The position numbers were made by a program, and so were the translations under genes. Below, in pieces: positions 9,072 to 17,146 of a DNA stretch of 64,000 nt (within the stretch, counting starts at the first letter, position 1; every line of letters begins with the position of its first letter). Location of the stretch: NCBI GenBank assembly GCA_964518905.1, contig CAZFJL010000024.1:1-64000 (forward strand). Direction: 5' to 3'. Under the pieces are notes generated by a model. That model made no database searches. It had not been told where the DNA came from and saw only the letters and a list, made by a program, of their open reading frames with translations. This DNA comes from RDYZ01 sp964518905. Lineage in GTDB: Bacteria; Cyanobacteriota; Cyanobacteriia; Cyanobacteriales; Geitlerinemataceae.

Positions 9072-10703
9072 TCAGGTGAAACTCGTACTCACAAACTGAT
9101 CAGCTAACTGAGCCGACGAGAGGTTATTCACAAAGCCCAGGATGGCATTCCCGGCATTCGCATCACGAATCAGCGTCCCGCTAATACCGTTATGGGTCGT
9201 GTCTTCGAGCACCTGCGCCGCACCCGCTGACAGGCCAATGCGATCGCTGCCGACCTCGAAATCCATCACGATATCCGCCTGGGCGGTGTCCGTCGTCGCC
9301 GTCGCCGATCGGAGGACAAACGTATCGGCTCCCGTGCCGCCCGTCAGCATATCCATCCCGAAGTCACCGGACAGCGTATCGTCGCCCGCATCCCCGTTCA
9401 GCACGTCATTATCCCGACCGCCGACCAGCAGATCATTACCATCGCCGCCATTGACCACATCATCACCAATATTGCCGCTGACGATTTGGTCATCGCCCGC
9501 ATCGCCGCTGACGATATCGTTATCGCGTCCGCCGACGATAAAATCGTTGCCGTTGCCGCCGTTGAGAACGTCGATTCCCTGGTTACCGCTGAGAATATCG
9601 CTGCCGTCGTTGCCCGCGATCGTGTCATTGCCCGCCCCGCCAAACAGGAAATTATCCGAGGCATTGCCGACCACTTCGTCATTGCCCTCAGTGCCGAGCA
9701 AATCCTCGATTTGCATATCGAACGCAAGGCGGATACCAAAGCTATCCACCGGATAGGTGACGCCCGCCTGTGCCTGTCCGGGCTGTCCGGCGTAGCTGCT
9801 GGCATTGCGGGCACTTTGCGCCGTGAGGATGCCACCGGGGTTGAGATCAAAGTAGTAGCTATCCGCCGGGAGCGTCCGGGCGTTCAAGGTGTCCTTACCA
9901 CCGGCATCCCAGATCGTCCGCTTCCCGGCGAGATTGAGGGTCAGAGCGCCCATGTCAACCGCCGCAGGATTTTCTAAGTCGTTGGCATCCCGGCGGAGGG
10001 TGTAGGTCGTGTTGCTGTTGTTAAAGCTGGTATTCGTGCCATAGAGAAATTGTAGAGCGCGAATATCGTAGGGCATCAAGGTCGTCGCCGTCGCATTGTC
10101 GTCCTCGTTTTCGTTGTAACTCATGATCGTGTTCATGACGTTATCCACCGCGATCGGCAAAAACGGCCCCGGCGCGTTTGGATCAGGGGTAGACCCCTCG
10201 TCATAATTGCCAGGATGATTTAAGCCCAGCGCGTGACCCAATTCATGCACAACGGTCGAATACAGTTCTTCGTAAATGCTGCCCGTATTGCCGAGATCCG
10301 TCCCGAGCTGCACATCGCCACTGTCCGACGTATCCCCCGGAAAATTCGCCTGACCACCCACATCGCCGCTAAATTTTCCCGCGACGACACGAATCAGACC
10401 TTGCGCCGCTGTCGTATCGGCGACTTCCAGAAATTGCAGCGGGAGCACCGCTTCAAACTGTCGCTTAAAGCTCTCACGAACGGCACTTTTCGCGATCTCG
10501 CTGAGGACTTCCGCTGTCGGCGAATCGGGATCATCGGGGTAAGCTTGGACGGTTTCGGCGGTGGGAAAGCTGAAGGTGATCGTGCTGCCGTCCCATTTGG
10601 TGATGTTGGGGAAGCCTTGGTCGCCTTCTTCGGTGCGCGTTAAAGCGCCGATGTCGGTGCGATCGGGTTCCTGGGACGGAGCGATAACCAGTGTGGTTGC
10701 CAT
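9072..10703 (-). CDS. Secreted RTX metalloprotease (serralysin-like, M10)
   Basis: A 543-residue calcium-binding zinc protease expected to leave the cell by type I secretion, since there is no N-terminal signal peptide. The zinc site is H153-ELGHALGLNH163 with catalytic E154, and a Met-turn TIMSY lies about 40 residues later, as in serralysins and related metzincins. The second half, roughly residues 335-460, is a row of RTX nonapeptides of the GGxGNDxLx type, for example GGAGNDTIA, GGNGNDFIV and GGDGNDLLV. It ends in a short hydrophobic tail with the type I secretion pattern (FVSTSFT). No TolC, ABC or HlyD partner is in the window. The likely role is nutrient release or surface remodelling, but this is inference. 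Confidence 0.88.
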   Translation of the reverse strand: MATTLVIAPSQEPDRTDIGALTRTEEGDQGFPNITKWDGSTITFSFPTAETVQAYPDDPDSPTAEVLSEIAKSAVRESFKRQFEAVLPLQFLEVADTTAAQGLIRVVAGKFSGDVGGQANFPGDTSDSGDVQLGTDLGNTGSIYEELYSTVVHELGHALGLNHPGNYDEGSTPDPNAPGPFLPIAVDNVMNTIMSYNENEDDNATATTLMPYDIRALQFLYGTNTSFNNSNTTYTLRRDANDLENPAAVDMGALTLNLAGKRTIWDAGGKDTLNARTLPADSYYFDLNPGGILTAQSARNASSYAGQPGQAQAGVTYPVDSFGIRLAFDMQIEDLLGTEGNDEVVGNASDNFLFGGAGNDTIAGNDGSDILSGNQGIDVLNGGNGNDFIVGGRDNDIVSGDAGDDQIVSGNIGDDVVNGGDGNDLLVGGRDNDVLNGDAGDDTLSGDFGMDMLTGGTGADTFVLRSATATTDTAQADIVMDFEVGSDRIGLSAGAAQVLEDTTHNGISGTLIRDANAGNAILGFVNNLSSAQLADQFVSTSFT

Positions 10704-10818
10704 AGATATTACGTGAAGAGAGTTTGAGGTGAGCAGGCTAAGTTAGTTAACAAACACTATGCATGGCACAAGCTCCTTGCTTGTCTACAGCAAAGATGAC
10801 GAGACTTACGCAAGGGGA

Positions 10819-10839
10819 GCGAGAAGTCCGACGTCTAAT
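10819..10839 (-). repeat. Dispersed repeat copy (GACGTCGGACTTCT family)
   Basis: On the minus strand this reads TTAGACGTCGGACTTCTCGC. It matches the segments at 38033-38074 and 51844-51885, so at least three partly diverged copies lie between genes in the window. The function is unknown. Confidence 0.5.
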
Positions 10840-10876
10840 ATTGTCCTGAGAGTTAAAAACCTTACTACCTTGACAT

Positions 10877-10920
10877 CAGACCTTTGAGGTTTTTAAAACC
10901 TTGAAGGTCTCGCTTCCCGC
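10877..10920. repeat. Hairpin repeat (CAGACCTTTGAGG family), copy 1
   Basis: CAGACCTTTGAGGTTT, a short spacer, then AAACCTTGAAGGTCT and CGCTTCCCGC. It is an imperfect palindrome. A better preserved copy at 39283-39328 has the same flank CGCTCCCCGCGATCCATC, so the conserved unit extends beyond the stem. It lies between the RTX protease and the glycosyltransferase. It may be a REP-like or mobile repeat. Confidence 0.7.
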
Positions 10921-10983
10921 CATCCATTCCCGCGATCTATTCAATTTTCGACTTGTGCTACTAAAGTTTGGGGTTAACCCACC

Positions 10984-12189
10984 ATGCACCTCGCATTTTT
11001 ATTTGAGTTTGACCCCGATCGCCTAACTCGTGATCACTGGCCTGCCGCCAAGCTAGGGCATTGGGGGCGCTGCCTTGCGATGGCGGAGGCGCTAGAGCGT
11101 GCGGGCAACCGGGTGACGCGGATCGGCGGTCTCGATAAAACCTGTGAGCAGCGATCGCGCCGTGCCAAACTTCGCCGACGATGGCACGCATGGCAACACG
11201 AACACTACCTCGCCTGGACGGAGCCACGCTTTAACCGGGATTACGCCGACCAAATCGCCCAGCAGCTCGCGGCGAAATGTCGCGATTTCGGCGATCGTCA
11301 TCCGTCTGCGACCTACGATGCGATCGTCACGCCGGACACCAACCTGGTGGCATACCTAGAAACCAATCTACCGATCTTCTTTTGGGCAGATACCACCTAC
11401 GCGACGCTGATCGATGCATATCCCGGTTTTCGCCAGCTATGCAACCGATCGCGGCGTCAGCTTCGGGAGCTGGATCGGCTGGCTTTGACGCGCTGTCGGC
11501 GGGCGCTGCTGGCGTCGGACTGGGCGATCGAGGGCGCGATCGCGGCCTATGGGCTTGATCGCGATCAATTTCGCTTGATCGAACTCGGCGGCAATCTCGA
11601 ACCGGCAGATAGAACGACCATTCGCGCCAGCATTGAAACACGCGATCGGCAAAGGCTAAATCTGCTATTTATCGGCACAGACTGGCAGCGCAAGGGCGGC
11701 GATCGGACGATCGCGCTGGTCGAACAGTTACGCGATCGTCAGATTCCCGCGCGGTTAACCAGCATCGGCTGTCAGCCACCCAGCAATCAAGACTTTATCC
11801 ATAATTTGGGACGGCTCGACCCGACAAAACCGACCGATCGCGCCCAGCTTGAAACCGCGTTTGAAGCGGCACATTTTCTGGTGTTGCCGTCCGAGGCGGA
11901 ATGCTTCGGGCATGTGTTGTGCGAGGCGAATGCGTTCGGTGTGCCGGTGTTGACGAGCGATGTGGGAGGCATTCCGAGCGTGGTGCGATCGGGGGTGAAT
12001 GGGTTGATCGCGCCACTGGAGGGGTGGGCGGCGAGCATTGCGCCACCGGTGGCGGAGTTGTGGCGCGATCGATCGGCCTATCAGGCGTTGGCGCGATCGG
12101 CGCGGCGAGAATACGAGACCCGTTTGAACTGGACAACGCTAGGGGAGCGGGTGAGCGCGGAAATTGCACACAGCTTGGCGATCGGCTAA
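10984..12189 (+). CDS. GT4-type glycosyltransferase
   Basis: A 401-residue protein predicted to be a retaining glycosyltransferase with the two-Rossmann GT-B fold. The N-terminal half has the acceptor pocket pattern (KLGHWGRCLAMAEALERAGN) and the strand IVTPDTN. The C-terminal half holds the donor site: LLFIGTDWQRKGGD, GRLDP, and the nucleotide-sugar segment LPSEAECFGHVLCEANAFG with the paired Glu residues of the E-x7-E pattern, followed by LTSDVGGIPSVV. The sugar and acceptor cannot be told. No polysaccharide cluster surrounds it, and its neighbours are an RTX protease and NDH-2. It starts at an ATG 280 bp from the protease gene. Confidence 0.85.
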   Translation: MHLAFLFEFDPDRLTRDHWPAAKLGHWGRCLAMAEALERAGNRVTRIGGLDKTCEQRSRRAKLRRRWHAWQHEHYLAWTEPRFNRDYADQIAQQLAAKCRDFGDRHPSATYDAIVTPDTNLVAYLETNLPIFFWADTTYATLIDAYPGFRQLCNRSRRQLRELDRLALTRCRRALLASDWAIEGAIAAYGLDRDQFRLIELGGNLEPADRTTIRASIETRDRQRLNLLFIGTDWQRKGGDRTIALVEQLRDRQIPARLTSIGCQPPSNQDFIHNLGRLDPTKPTDRAQLETAFEAAHFLVLPSEAECFGHVLCEANAFGVPVLTSDVGGIPSVVRSGVNGLIAPLEGWAASIAPPVAELWRDRSAYQALARSARREYETRLNWTTLGERVSAEIAHSLAIG

Positions 12190-12194
12190 TCTGT

Positions 12195-12248
12195 CGTAGC
12201 ACAGGCTCCTAGCCTGTAGACATTGACAGGCTAGAAGCCTGTGCTACG
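12195..12248. repeat. Inverted repeat (CGTAGCACAGGCT family), possible terminator
   Basis: CGTAGCACAGGCTCCTAGCC pairs with the arm ending GGCTAGAAGCCTGTGCTACG, giving a long imperfect hairpin. It sits between the convergent ends of the glycosyltransferase and NDH-2 genes and may serve as a terminator for both. A related but longer element is at 23065-23188. Confidence 0.7.
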
Positions 12249-12267
12249 GGGGCAGAGCGAAAACGAA

Positions 12268-13617
12268 CTATGCTGCGCTTTTCTCTTCCACTTTTTCCGC
12301 TTCCGTCGGCGTCTTCACCTTCACCGGAACCAGCGACGCCTCACCCGTAATCAAACGCGCCCCACGTCCCCGCGTCAGGTAGCTCCAACCCCACTGCACC
12401 ATGACCAGCAGCTTGTTATCAAACTCGATCAAGTAGTAGATGTGCGCCACGATCCAGATAATCCAGGCGAGGAAGCCCGAGAAGCGGACAAAGCCGAGAT
12501 CCGCGACCGCTTCATTTTGACCAATCACGGCCAAGCTACCGAAGTCAACGTAGGTAAAGTCCGCGACTTCCTTACCCTGAAGCTGCTTCCGAATCGCCGT
12601 CGCGACATACTGGCCTTCCTGCATCGCCACTGGAGCGACACCGGGCAGCGGGCGCGTGCCTTGGTGGGCGAAGTGAGCCAGGTCGCCGACAACGTAGATA
12701 TCACCGTTGGTCGGTAGGCTCAGTTGCGGGCTGACGATGACGCGACCGGCCCGATCGAGTTCTGCACCAGCGCGATCGGCTAGCACGCGACCCAGCTTCG
12801 AGGCGCGAATCCCCGCTGCCCAGATCGTCGTTTTGGCGTTGACAGGTATGTCTTCGTCGTTGCAGCGAATCGTCAGGTTATCACCGTCGATATTCGTCAC
12901 GAAGCTTTTCGGCTGAATCGTGACGCCGAGTTTTTCGAGAGATTCCTGCGCTTTGGCCGACAGATCCGGCGCGTAGGGCGGCAACACACGATCCATGCCC
13001 TCGATCAGCAGGATTTTCGCTTTGGTGGTGTCAATGTTGCTGAAATCATCCTTGAGGGTTTTGTGCGCCAGCTCGGCGATCGCCCCGGCCATCTCGACGC
13101 CCGTCGGCCCCGCACCCACGATCGCAAACGTTAGCCACGCCTCGCGCTGCACCGGATCATCGGCTTTTTCTGCCGCTTCAAACGCTTCAAAAATCCGGCG
13201 ACGAATATCGAGCGCATCCTCGATCGTCTTCAGACCGGGCGCATCATCTTGCCAGTGATCATTCCCGAAATAAAAGTGACTGGCTCCTGTGGCGACAATC
13301 AGCGAATCGTAGGCGATCGACCCTTCCGTCAGCGTGACGGTTTTCGTGTCGGGGTCAATGTCGCGCACTTCATCGAGCAAAACACGCGTATTTTTCTGAT
13401 TGCGTAACACCATCCGCAGCGGCGACGAGATTTCTCCCGGCGAAAGGCTACCCGTCGCGACTTGATAGAGCAGCGGCTGGAACAGGTGAAAATTACGCTT
13501 ATCGATCAAAGTGACATCGATATTGGAAGCTTTCGCAAACGCTTTTGCGGCGTAAAGTCCACCAAAACCGCCACCAATAATTACGACGCGGTGGGGAGCT
13601 GTTGTCGTCTGGGTCAT
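12268..13617 (-). CDS. ndh: Type II NADH dehydrogenase (NDH-2)
   Basis: A 449-residue single-subunit flavoprotein that oxidises NAD(P)H and reduces quinone at the membrane without pumping protons. The FAD-binding Rossmann motif IIGGGFGGLYAAK is close to the N-terminus. The NAD-binding one is AIVGAGPTGVEMAG in the middle. The flavin end motif VVGDLAHF precedes PGVAPVAMQEGQ, which is typical of NDH-2. The C-terminus has a hydrophobic and aromatic segment (GFLAWIIWIVAHIYYLIEF), the expected membrane-anchoring part. I chose the ATG giving MTQTTTAPHR. An in-frame start 29 codons upstream would add a poorly conserved tail. It is divergently arranged with the HTH/GrpE-like gene. Confidence 0.9.
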   Translation of the reverse strand: MTQTTTAPHRVVIIGGGFGGLYAAKAFAKASNIDVTLIDKRNFHLFQPLLYQVATGSLSPGEISSPLRMVLRNQKNTRVLLDEVRDIDPDTKTVTLTEGSIAYDSLIVATGASHFYFGNDHWQDDAPGLKTIEDALDIRRRIFEAFEAAEKADDPVQREAWLTFAIVGAGPTGVEMAGAIAELAHKTLKDDFSNIDTTKAKILLIEGMDRVLPPYAPDLSAKAQESLEKLGVTIQPKSFVTNIDGDNLTIRCNDEDIPVNAKTTIWAAGIRASKLGRVLADRAGAELDRAGRVIVSPQLSLPTNGDIYVVGDLAHFAHQGTRPLPGVAPVAMQEGQYVATAIRKQLQGKEVADFTYVDFGSLAVIGQNEAVADLGFVRFSGFLAWIIWIVAHIYYLIEFDNKLLVMVQWGWSYLTRGRGARLITGEASLVPVKVKTPTEAEKVEEKSAA

Positions 13618-13895
13618 AGCCGAGGATGGGTTGATTGGTGTTAAGTTTGGGTGATCGAGGTGTTGGCGCACCGGCCATCGATCAACGATGTACGACGTTG
13701 CCAAATCCTTAACAATTGTTTAGGTTTAGAGCTTAACTTATATTAAGTCCGATCGCGAATTTAAGACCGTATTAGAAAATACGAAGGCTTTCATTGCGAT
13801 CGTTAACCTTCTGTACGTTTCATGAAATAACGTTAACGATCAAAATATCGAAACTCCCCTCAAACGGGTCGTAATCGCTCTTATTTTTTTGATAG

Positions 13896-14633
13896 ATGAC
13901 TTCAATGGATCTTGATAGTCAGGCTGCATTGCGCCGCTTGATGGAACGAGTCCAGTTAACGAGCTGGCGATCGCTCAGTGCAGCGTCTGGCGTGTCGATC
14001 GGGCAAATTCGGACGATACGTCAAGGGCGGTTAAATCGCCTGACGCTGGGCACGATCGATCGTTTAGCTCAAGCGCTGCGCTGCTCTCGAACGGATTTTT
14101 TAACGACGTTTGAGACGCTTGGGACATTGGAAACGTCGGAGACACCTACAAAACTTGAGACGTTGGTAATCTCCGATCCGTCGGATCAATCTCCGGCGAA
14201 ACCCGATCAAGCCTCGGTCTTACAAGCGGAATGCGATCGGCTACGCAATGAGCTGGATCACCAAGCTGCCGATCTCGCCCACCGCTTTCAAACCCAGTCG
14301 ATCGATCAGCTTGAATCGTTCCTGACCTTTTGGCCGGTTGCCGCCGATCGCGCCCGCCGCGATCCCAACTTGCCCGCGATTAAGCTCGTGCCGCTGCTCA
14401 AGCCGATCGAATCGCTGCTGTCATTTTGGCAAGTCGAGACGATCGGCGCGATCGGCCAGATTGCCGAGTTTGACCCGATCCAACACCAGCCGATCGGCGA
14501 TCAACCCCACAGCGGCGATCGCGTGCGCGTCACCCACTGCGGCTACCGTCACGGCGATCGGCTGCTTTTCCGCGCTAAAGTCTGTCGCTGTGACGATCCG
14601 GAGTCGTCCGCAAACCAAATAAAAACCAAATAA
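13896..14633 (+). CDS. XRE-type HTH protein fused to a GrpE-like region
   Basis: A 245-residue protein. Residues 12-62 form a lambda-repressor-like HTH: LRRLMERV, SLSAASGVSIGQIRTIRQGR, then TLGTIDRLAQALRC, with the usual HTH spacing. After a variable linker, a coiled-coil region at about 110-150 (LQAECDRLRNELDHQAADLA) leads into a C-terminal part resembling GrpE, the DnaK exchange factor. It has a dimer helix ending in the FWQVETIGAIGQ segment, then EFDPIQHQPIG and a small beta domain with VTHCGYRHGDRLLFRAKV, matching the GrpE end pattern. It lacks normal GrpE's long N-terminal tail. The role could be a regulator that senses chaperone state, but this is inference. It is divergent from NDH-2. 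Confidence 0.6.
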   Translation: MTSMDLDSQAALRRLMERVQLTSWRSLSAASGVSIGQIRTIRQGRLNRLTLGTIDRLAQALRCSRTDFLTTFETLGTLETSETPTKLETLVISDPSDQSPAKPDQASVLQAECDRLRNELDHQAADLAHRFQTQSIDQLESFLTFWPVAADRARRDPNLPAIKLVPLLKPIESLLSFWQVETIGAIGQIAEFDPIQHQPIGDQPHSGDRVRVTHCGYRHGDRLLFRAKVCRCDDPESSANQIKTK

Positions 14634-14646
14634 GGCCAGACGAATA

Positions 14647-14764
14647 ATACGAAATCCGTTTCTGTATGGGAAAAATAAAAAACACCTATGAGCACTGAGC
14701 GGAGTCGAAGTGCGGTGTCCATCTAGAGCGACGATCTAAGATTATGCACAAGCGGATTTCGTAT
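14647..14764. mobile_element. MITE-like element with 12-bp terminal inverted repeats at the tadA start
   Basis: ATACGAAATCCG at 14647-14658 is the perfect inverse of CGGATTTCGTAT at 14753-14764, giving a 118-bp unit. Inside is a dispersed motif (14690-14716, GAGCACTGAGCGGAGTCGAA...) that recurs near 58608, 58784 and 59020. The right end overlaps the first possible start codon of tadA. No target duplication is obvious. Confidence 0.55.
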
Positions 14765-14780
14765 GATAAGGATGAAACCG

Positions 14781-15326
14781 ATGATCGATCGCGCGGATCG
14801 CAGTAATGATCGCGAGGATGCGGACGCGATCTGTATATCTCTCACGCCCAATGCACAAGCGACGCTCGATCGCCATGAGGCTTGGATGCAGCAGGCGATC
14901 GCACTGGCCGCAGAGGCCGGATCGCGGGGTGAAATTCCGGTCGGGGCGATCGTCGTCAATGAACACAACGAGGCGATCGCCACCGGGGTCAACCGGCGCG
15001 AAACCGACGGCGACCCGACGGCTCACGCGGAGATCGTGGCGTTACGCGCTGCCGGACGCGCCCTCGGATCGTGGCGGCTCGATCGCTGCACGCTCTACGT
15101 CACCCTCGAACCTTGCCTGATGTGCGCCGGGGCGATCGTCATGGCGCGGCTGGGCTTGTTGGTCTACGGAGCCGATGACCTGAAGGCCGGAGCGGTGCGA
15201 TCGATCGTCAACATCCCCGACTGTGCCGCCTCGAATCACGCCGTACCGACGATCGGCGGCATCCTCGAAGCGCCCTGCCGTGAGCTGTTACAGCGCTGGT
15301 TTCTCGAACGACGACGATCGTCCTAA
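14781..15326 (+). CDS. tadA: tRNA adenosine(34) deaminase TadA
   Basis: This zinc enzyme deaminates adenosine 34 of tRNA-Arg(ACG) to inosine. The window carries exactly that tRNA at 36780-36853. The zinc-binding and catalytic residues are H82-A-E84 in TAHAEIV, and P111-C112-xx-C115 in LEPCLMCAG, numbered from the start chosen here. I use the ATG at 14781 because AAGGA ends 8 bases upstream. Earlier in-frame ATGs at 14763 and 14772 lack such a site, and the first lies inside the terminal repeat of a MITE-like element. The protein is about 181 residues, slightly long for TadA because of a variable N-terminal lead of about 34 residues. The rest matches the family throughout. Confidence 0.9.
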   Translation: MIDRADRSNDREDADAICISLTPNAQATLDRHEAWMQQAIALAAEAGSRGEIPVGAIVVNEHNEAIATGVNRRETDGDPTAHAEIVALRAAGRALGSWRLDRCTLYVTLEPCLMCAGAIVMARLGLLVYGADDLKAGAVRSIVNIPDCAASNHAVPTIGGILEAPCRELLQRWFLERRRSS

Positions 15327-16432
15327 TCGCTCGTTTCGTTTGGAGTCTCTGGTAGATCAAATCCTTCAAGTCCAGATTCAGCCTCTGCTTCGGTGGTGAG
15401 CGGTTGGTCGCGATCGGGTGCGAGATCGTAGGTCGGATCTTGCAGAATTTCGCTGTTGATGTCATCCGCTTCAGGCGAGGCTTCACCCTCGATCACCGGT
15501 TCGGGTAACTCCAGATCGGATTCGATCGGTATGGTGGCATCCCAGGCCGCTAGATCGCGATCGAAGGCGTTGATGAAATCGGGCGGCAAGAGCAAAACAT
15601 CAAGCTGGGTGGCATCGTCGGGCGTATCGAGCAGGGCATAGACAAATGATTGGGTGAAATCACGGCTGCCGATGTCGAGGGTGTGGCGTGTGCCGTCTTT
15701 GAGTTCGATCGTTAGGTGCAAGGTCGGGGTGTCGAGGCCATACTCGGTGCGACGGTTGGCGGGAGCGGAAATGCTGCGATCGCTCGATGCACCGCCGATC
15801 GCGCTAAACAAGAAATCGATATAGGCTTGGCGAGCGGGCGTGGGTTCATCTGCTGTGGTCTCAGCCGTGTTAACTCGGTTTTTGTCTTTTGGTTCAGAAT
15901 TTTCAGGTTCTGAATTCTCAGGCTCAGGATTTTCAGGCTCAGGATTTTCAGGCTCAGGATTTTCAGGTTCAGAATTCTCAGGTTCTGAATTCTCAGGTTC
16001 TGAATTCTCAGGCTCAGAATTTTCAGGTTCAGAATTTTCAGGTTCAGAATTCTCAGACTCAGAATTCTCAGGCTCTGAAGTGGTGTCATCTGAGGTTGCC
16101 TCAGTATCGCCCGGTGACCCCATCGATTCACTAAGATCGTCCGCTTGTCCAGCGGGATCGAGGCGAACGAACTGCCAATCCGTCGTGGTAAATTCACCCT
16201 CCTGATCTGAAGGTACTTCGATCGGTGTTTCGAGCCGATCGAATTGCAGCACCTGATCGGAGGTTTCGATCGTCACACGCTGTACATCCGTCGTCGCAAA
16301 CTCGAATAGCCGATCGCTCTGCTCTTGCTGCGCTTGGCGTTCCGGCGCGATCGTTCCTTCATACACCGCGACCCCGGCTCCCAGTATCAGCGCCGCAATT
16401 AATAATCCCTGAGTTGAACGTTTTAATTTCAT
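15323..16432 (-). CDS. DUF4340 membrane-anchored protein with Pro-Glu-Asn repeats
   Basis: A 369-residue protein. One N-terminal hydrophobic segment (GLLIAALILGAGVAVY) suggests a membrane anchor, with the rest outside the cytoplasm. The flanking parts match DUF4340: LFEFATTDVQRVTIET near the start, and after the repeat AYIDFLFSAIG, EYGLDTPTLHLTI and FVYALLDT. In the middle, roughly residues 119-182, an insertion of about 13 five-residue repeats (SEPEN and variants) separates the two halves. It is encoded by a 15-bp minisatellite. The gene ends 4 bases inside the end of tadA on the opposite strand. No function is known for the family in cyanobacteria. Confidence 0.75.
   Translation of the reverse strand: MKLKRSTQGLLIAALILGAGVAVYEGTIAPERQAQQEQSDRLFEFATTDVQRVTIETSDQVLQFDRLETPIEVPSDQEGEFTTTDWQFVRLDPAGQADDLSESMGSPGDTEATSDDTTSEPENSESENSEPENSEPENSEPENSEPENSEPENSEPENPEPENPEPENPEPENSEPENSEPKDKNRVNTAETTADEPTPARQAYIDFLFSAIGGASSDRSISAPANRRTEYGLDTPTLHLTIELKDGTRHTLDIGSRDFTQSFVYALLDTPDDATQLDVLLLPPDFINAFDRDLAAWDATIPIESDLELPEPVIEGEASPEADDINSEILQDPTYDLAPDRDQPLTTEAEAESGLEGFDLPETPNETSD
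15888..16078. repeat. Coding minisatellite, about thirteen 15-bp units
   Basis: Units such as TCAGGTTCTGAATTC and TCAGGCTCAGGATTT repeat in tandem, each encoding (S/P)EPEN on the minus strand. Third-position variants (GGTTCA, GGCTCA, GGTTCT) form blocks, which indicates expansion by slippage or unequal exchange. All units stay in frame. Confidence 0.9.
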
Positions 16433-16564
16433 AGGACGAGCAAAAAGTCACTCATATAGATTAAGGAATGGAGCTATCGTACGACGAGGATTTCCGAATC
16501 AATTCGTTCAAATCATCAAACTCAAGGTTAAGGCTGAACCCTCGCGAATTAGGCTCAATCAACC

Positions 16565-17146
16565 ATGCTCAATCGAATGGTGTACCAGTCCGCTAACGGA
16601 CAGACAATCAAACCGCGCCCCGCACGACTCTTGATCACGACCTTCGACACCTGGCTACCGCATCAGCGATCGAACGCCGCCGACGATCTGATCCAGCAGG
16701 CGATTGATCGGCAAGATCTCCCCCCTGACACCTTGCTGCTGCGCCACCTCCCCGTAGATAACACCGCCGCCAGTTATCCCGTCTGTGACTACATTCAACA
16801 CTTCCAGCCCGAGGTTATTCTCTGTTGCGGCATGGCCGAATCGCGATCGCGCCTGAATCTCGAACGACAAGCCACCCTGAACGGCGAAACGCACCAAACC
16901 ACGCTTCCCATTGACGCCTGGTGCGATCGGCTCGCGGTGACCGACATGAGCCACGACGCCGGACAGTTCGTTTGTAACTACCTTTACCATCAGGTTTTAG
17001 ACTCAACGCACACTCGCCATGCCGTCTTCCTACACGTCCCCCCACTCACCCCAGCTAACCGACTCGACTATGCCCAAGATTTTGCGGCGATCGTCAGACG
17101 TATTCAGTTCGACGGTAGCCAGCATGGCGAAGATTTCAGCATTTGA
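16565..17146 (+). CDS. Peptidase C15 (pyroglutamyl-peptidase I-like)
   Basis: A 193-residue protein of the family that removes N-terminal pyroglutamate. All three catalytic residues are visible: E92 in CCGMAESR, C137 in DAGQFVCNYLY, and H157 in VFLHVPP. The N-terminus LLITTFDTWLPHQRSNA matches the family start (TGFxPFxxxxxNPS), but with Asp and Trp where Glu/Pro and Phe are usual. Substrate preference may therefore differ from the classic enzyme. No signal peptide is seen, so it is cytoplasmic. Its last 43 bases overlap the 3' end of the GGDEF-EAL gene, which runs the other way. Confidence 0.82.
   Translation: MLNRMVYQSANGQTIKPRPARLLITTFDTWLPHQRSNAADDLIQQAIDRQDLPPDTLLLRHLPVDNTAASYPVCDYIQHFQPEVILCCGMAESRSRLNLERQATLNGETHQTTLPIDAWCDRLAVTDMSHDAGQFVCNYLYHQVLDSTHTRHAVFLHVPPLTPANRLDYAQDFAAIVRRIQFDGSQHGEDFSI

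Noticed and set aside
15888..16078. Regular short repeats that could suggest CRISPR
   Set aside because: Units are 15 bp with no spacers and stay in frame inside a gene, so this is a coding minisatellite. The same applies to 28953-29183.
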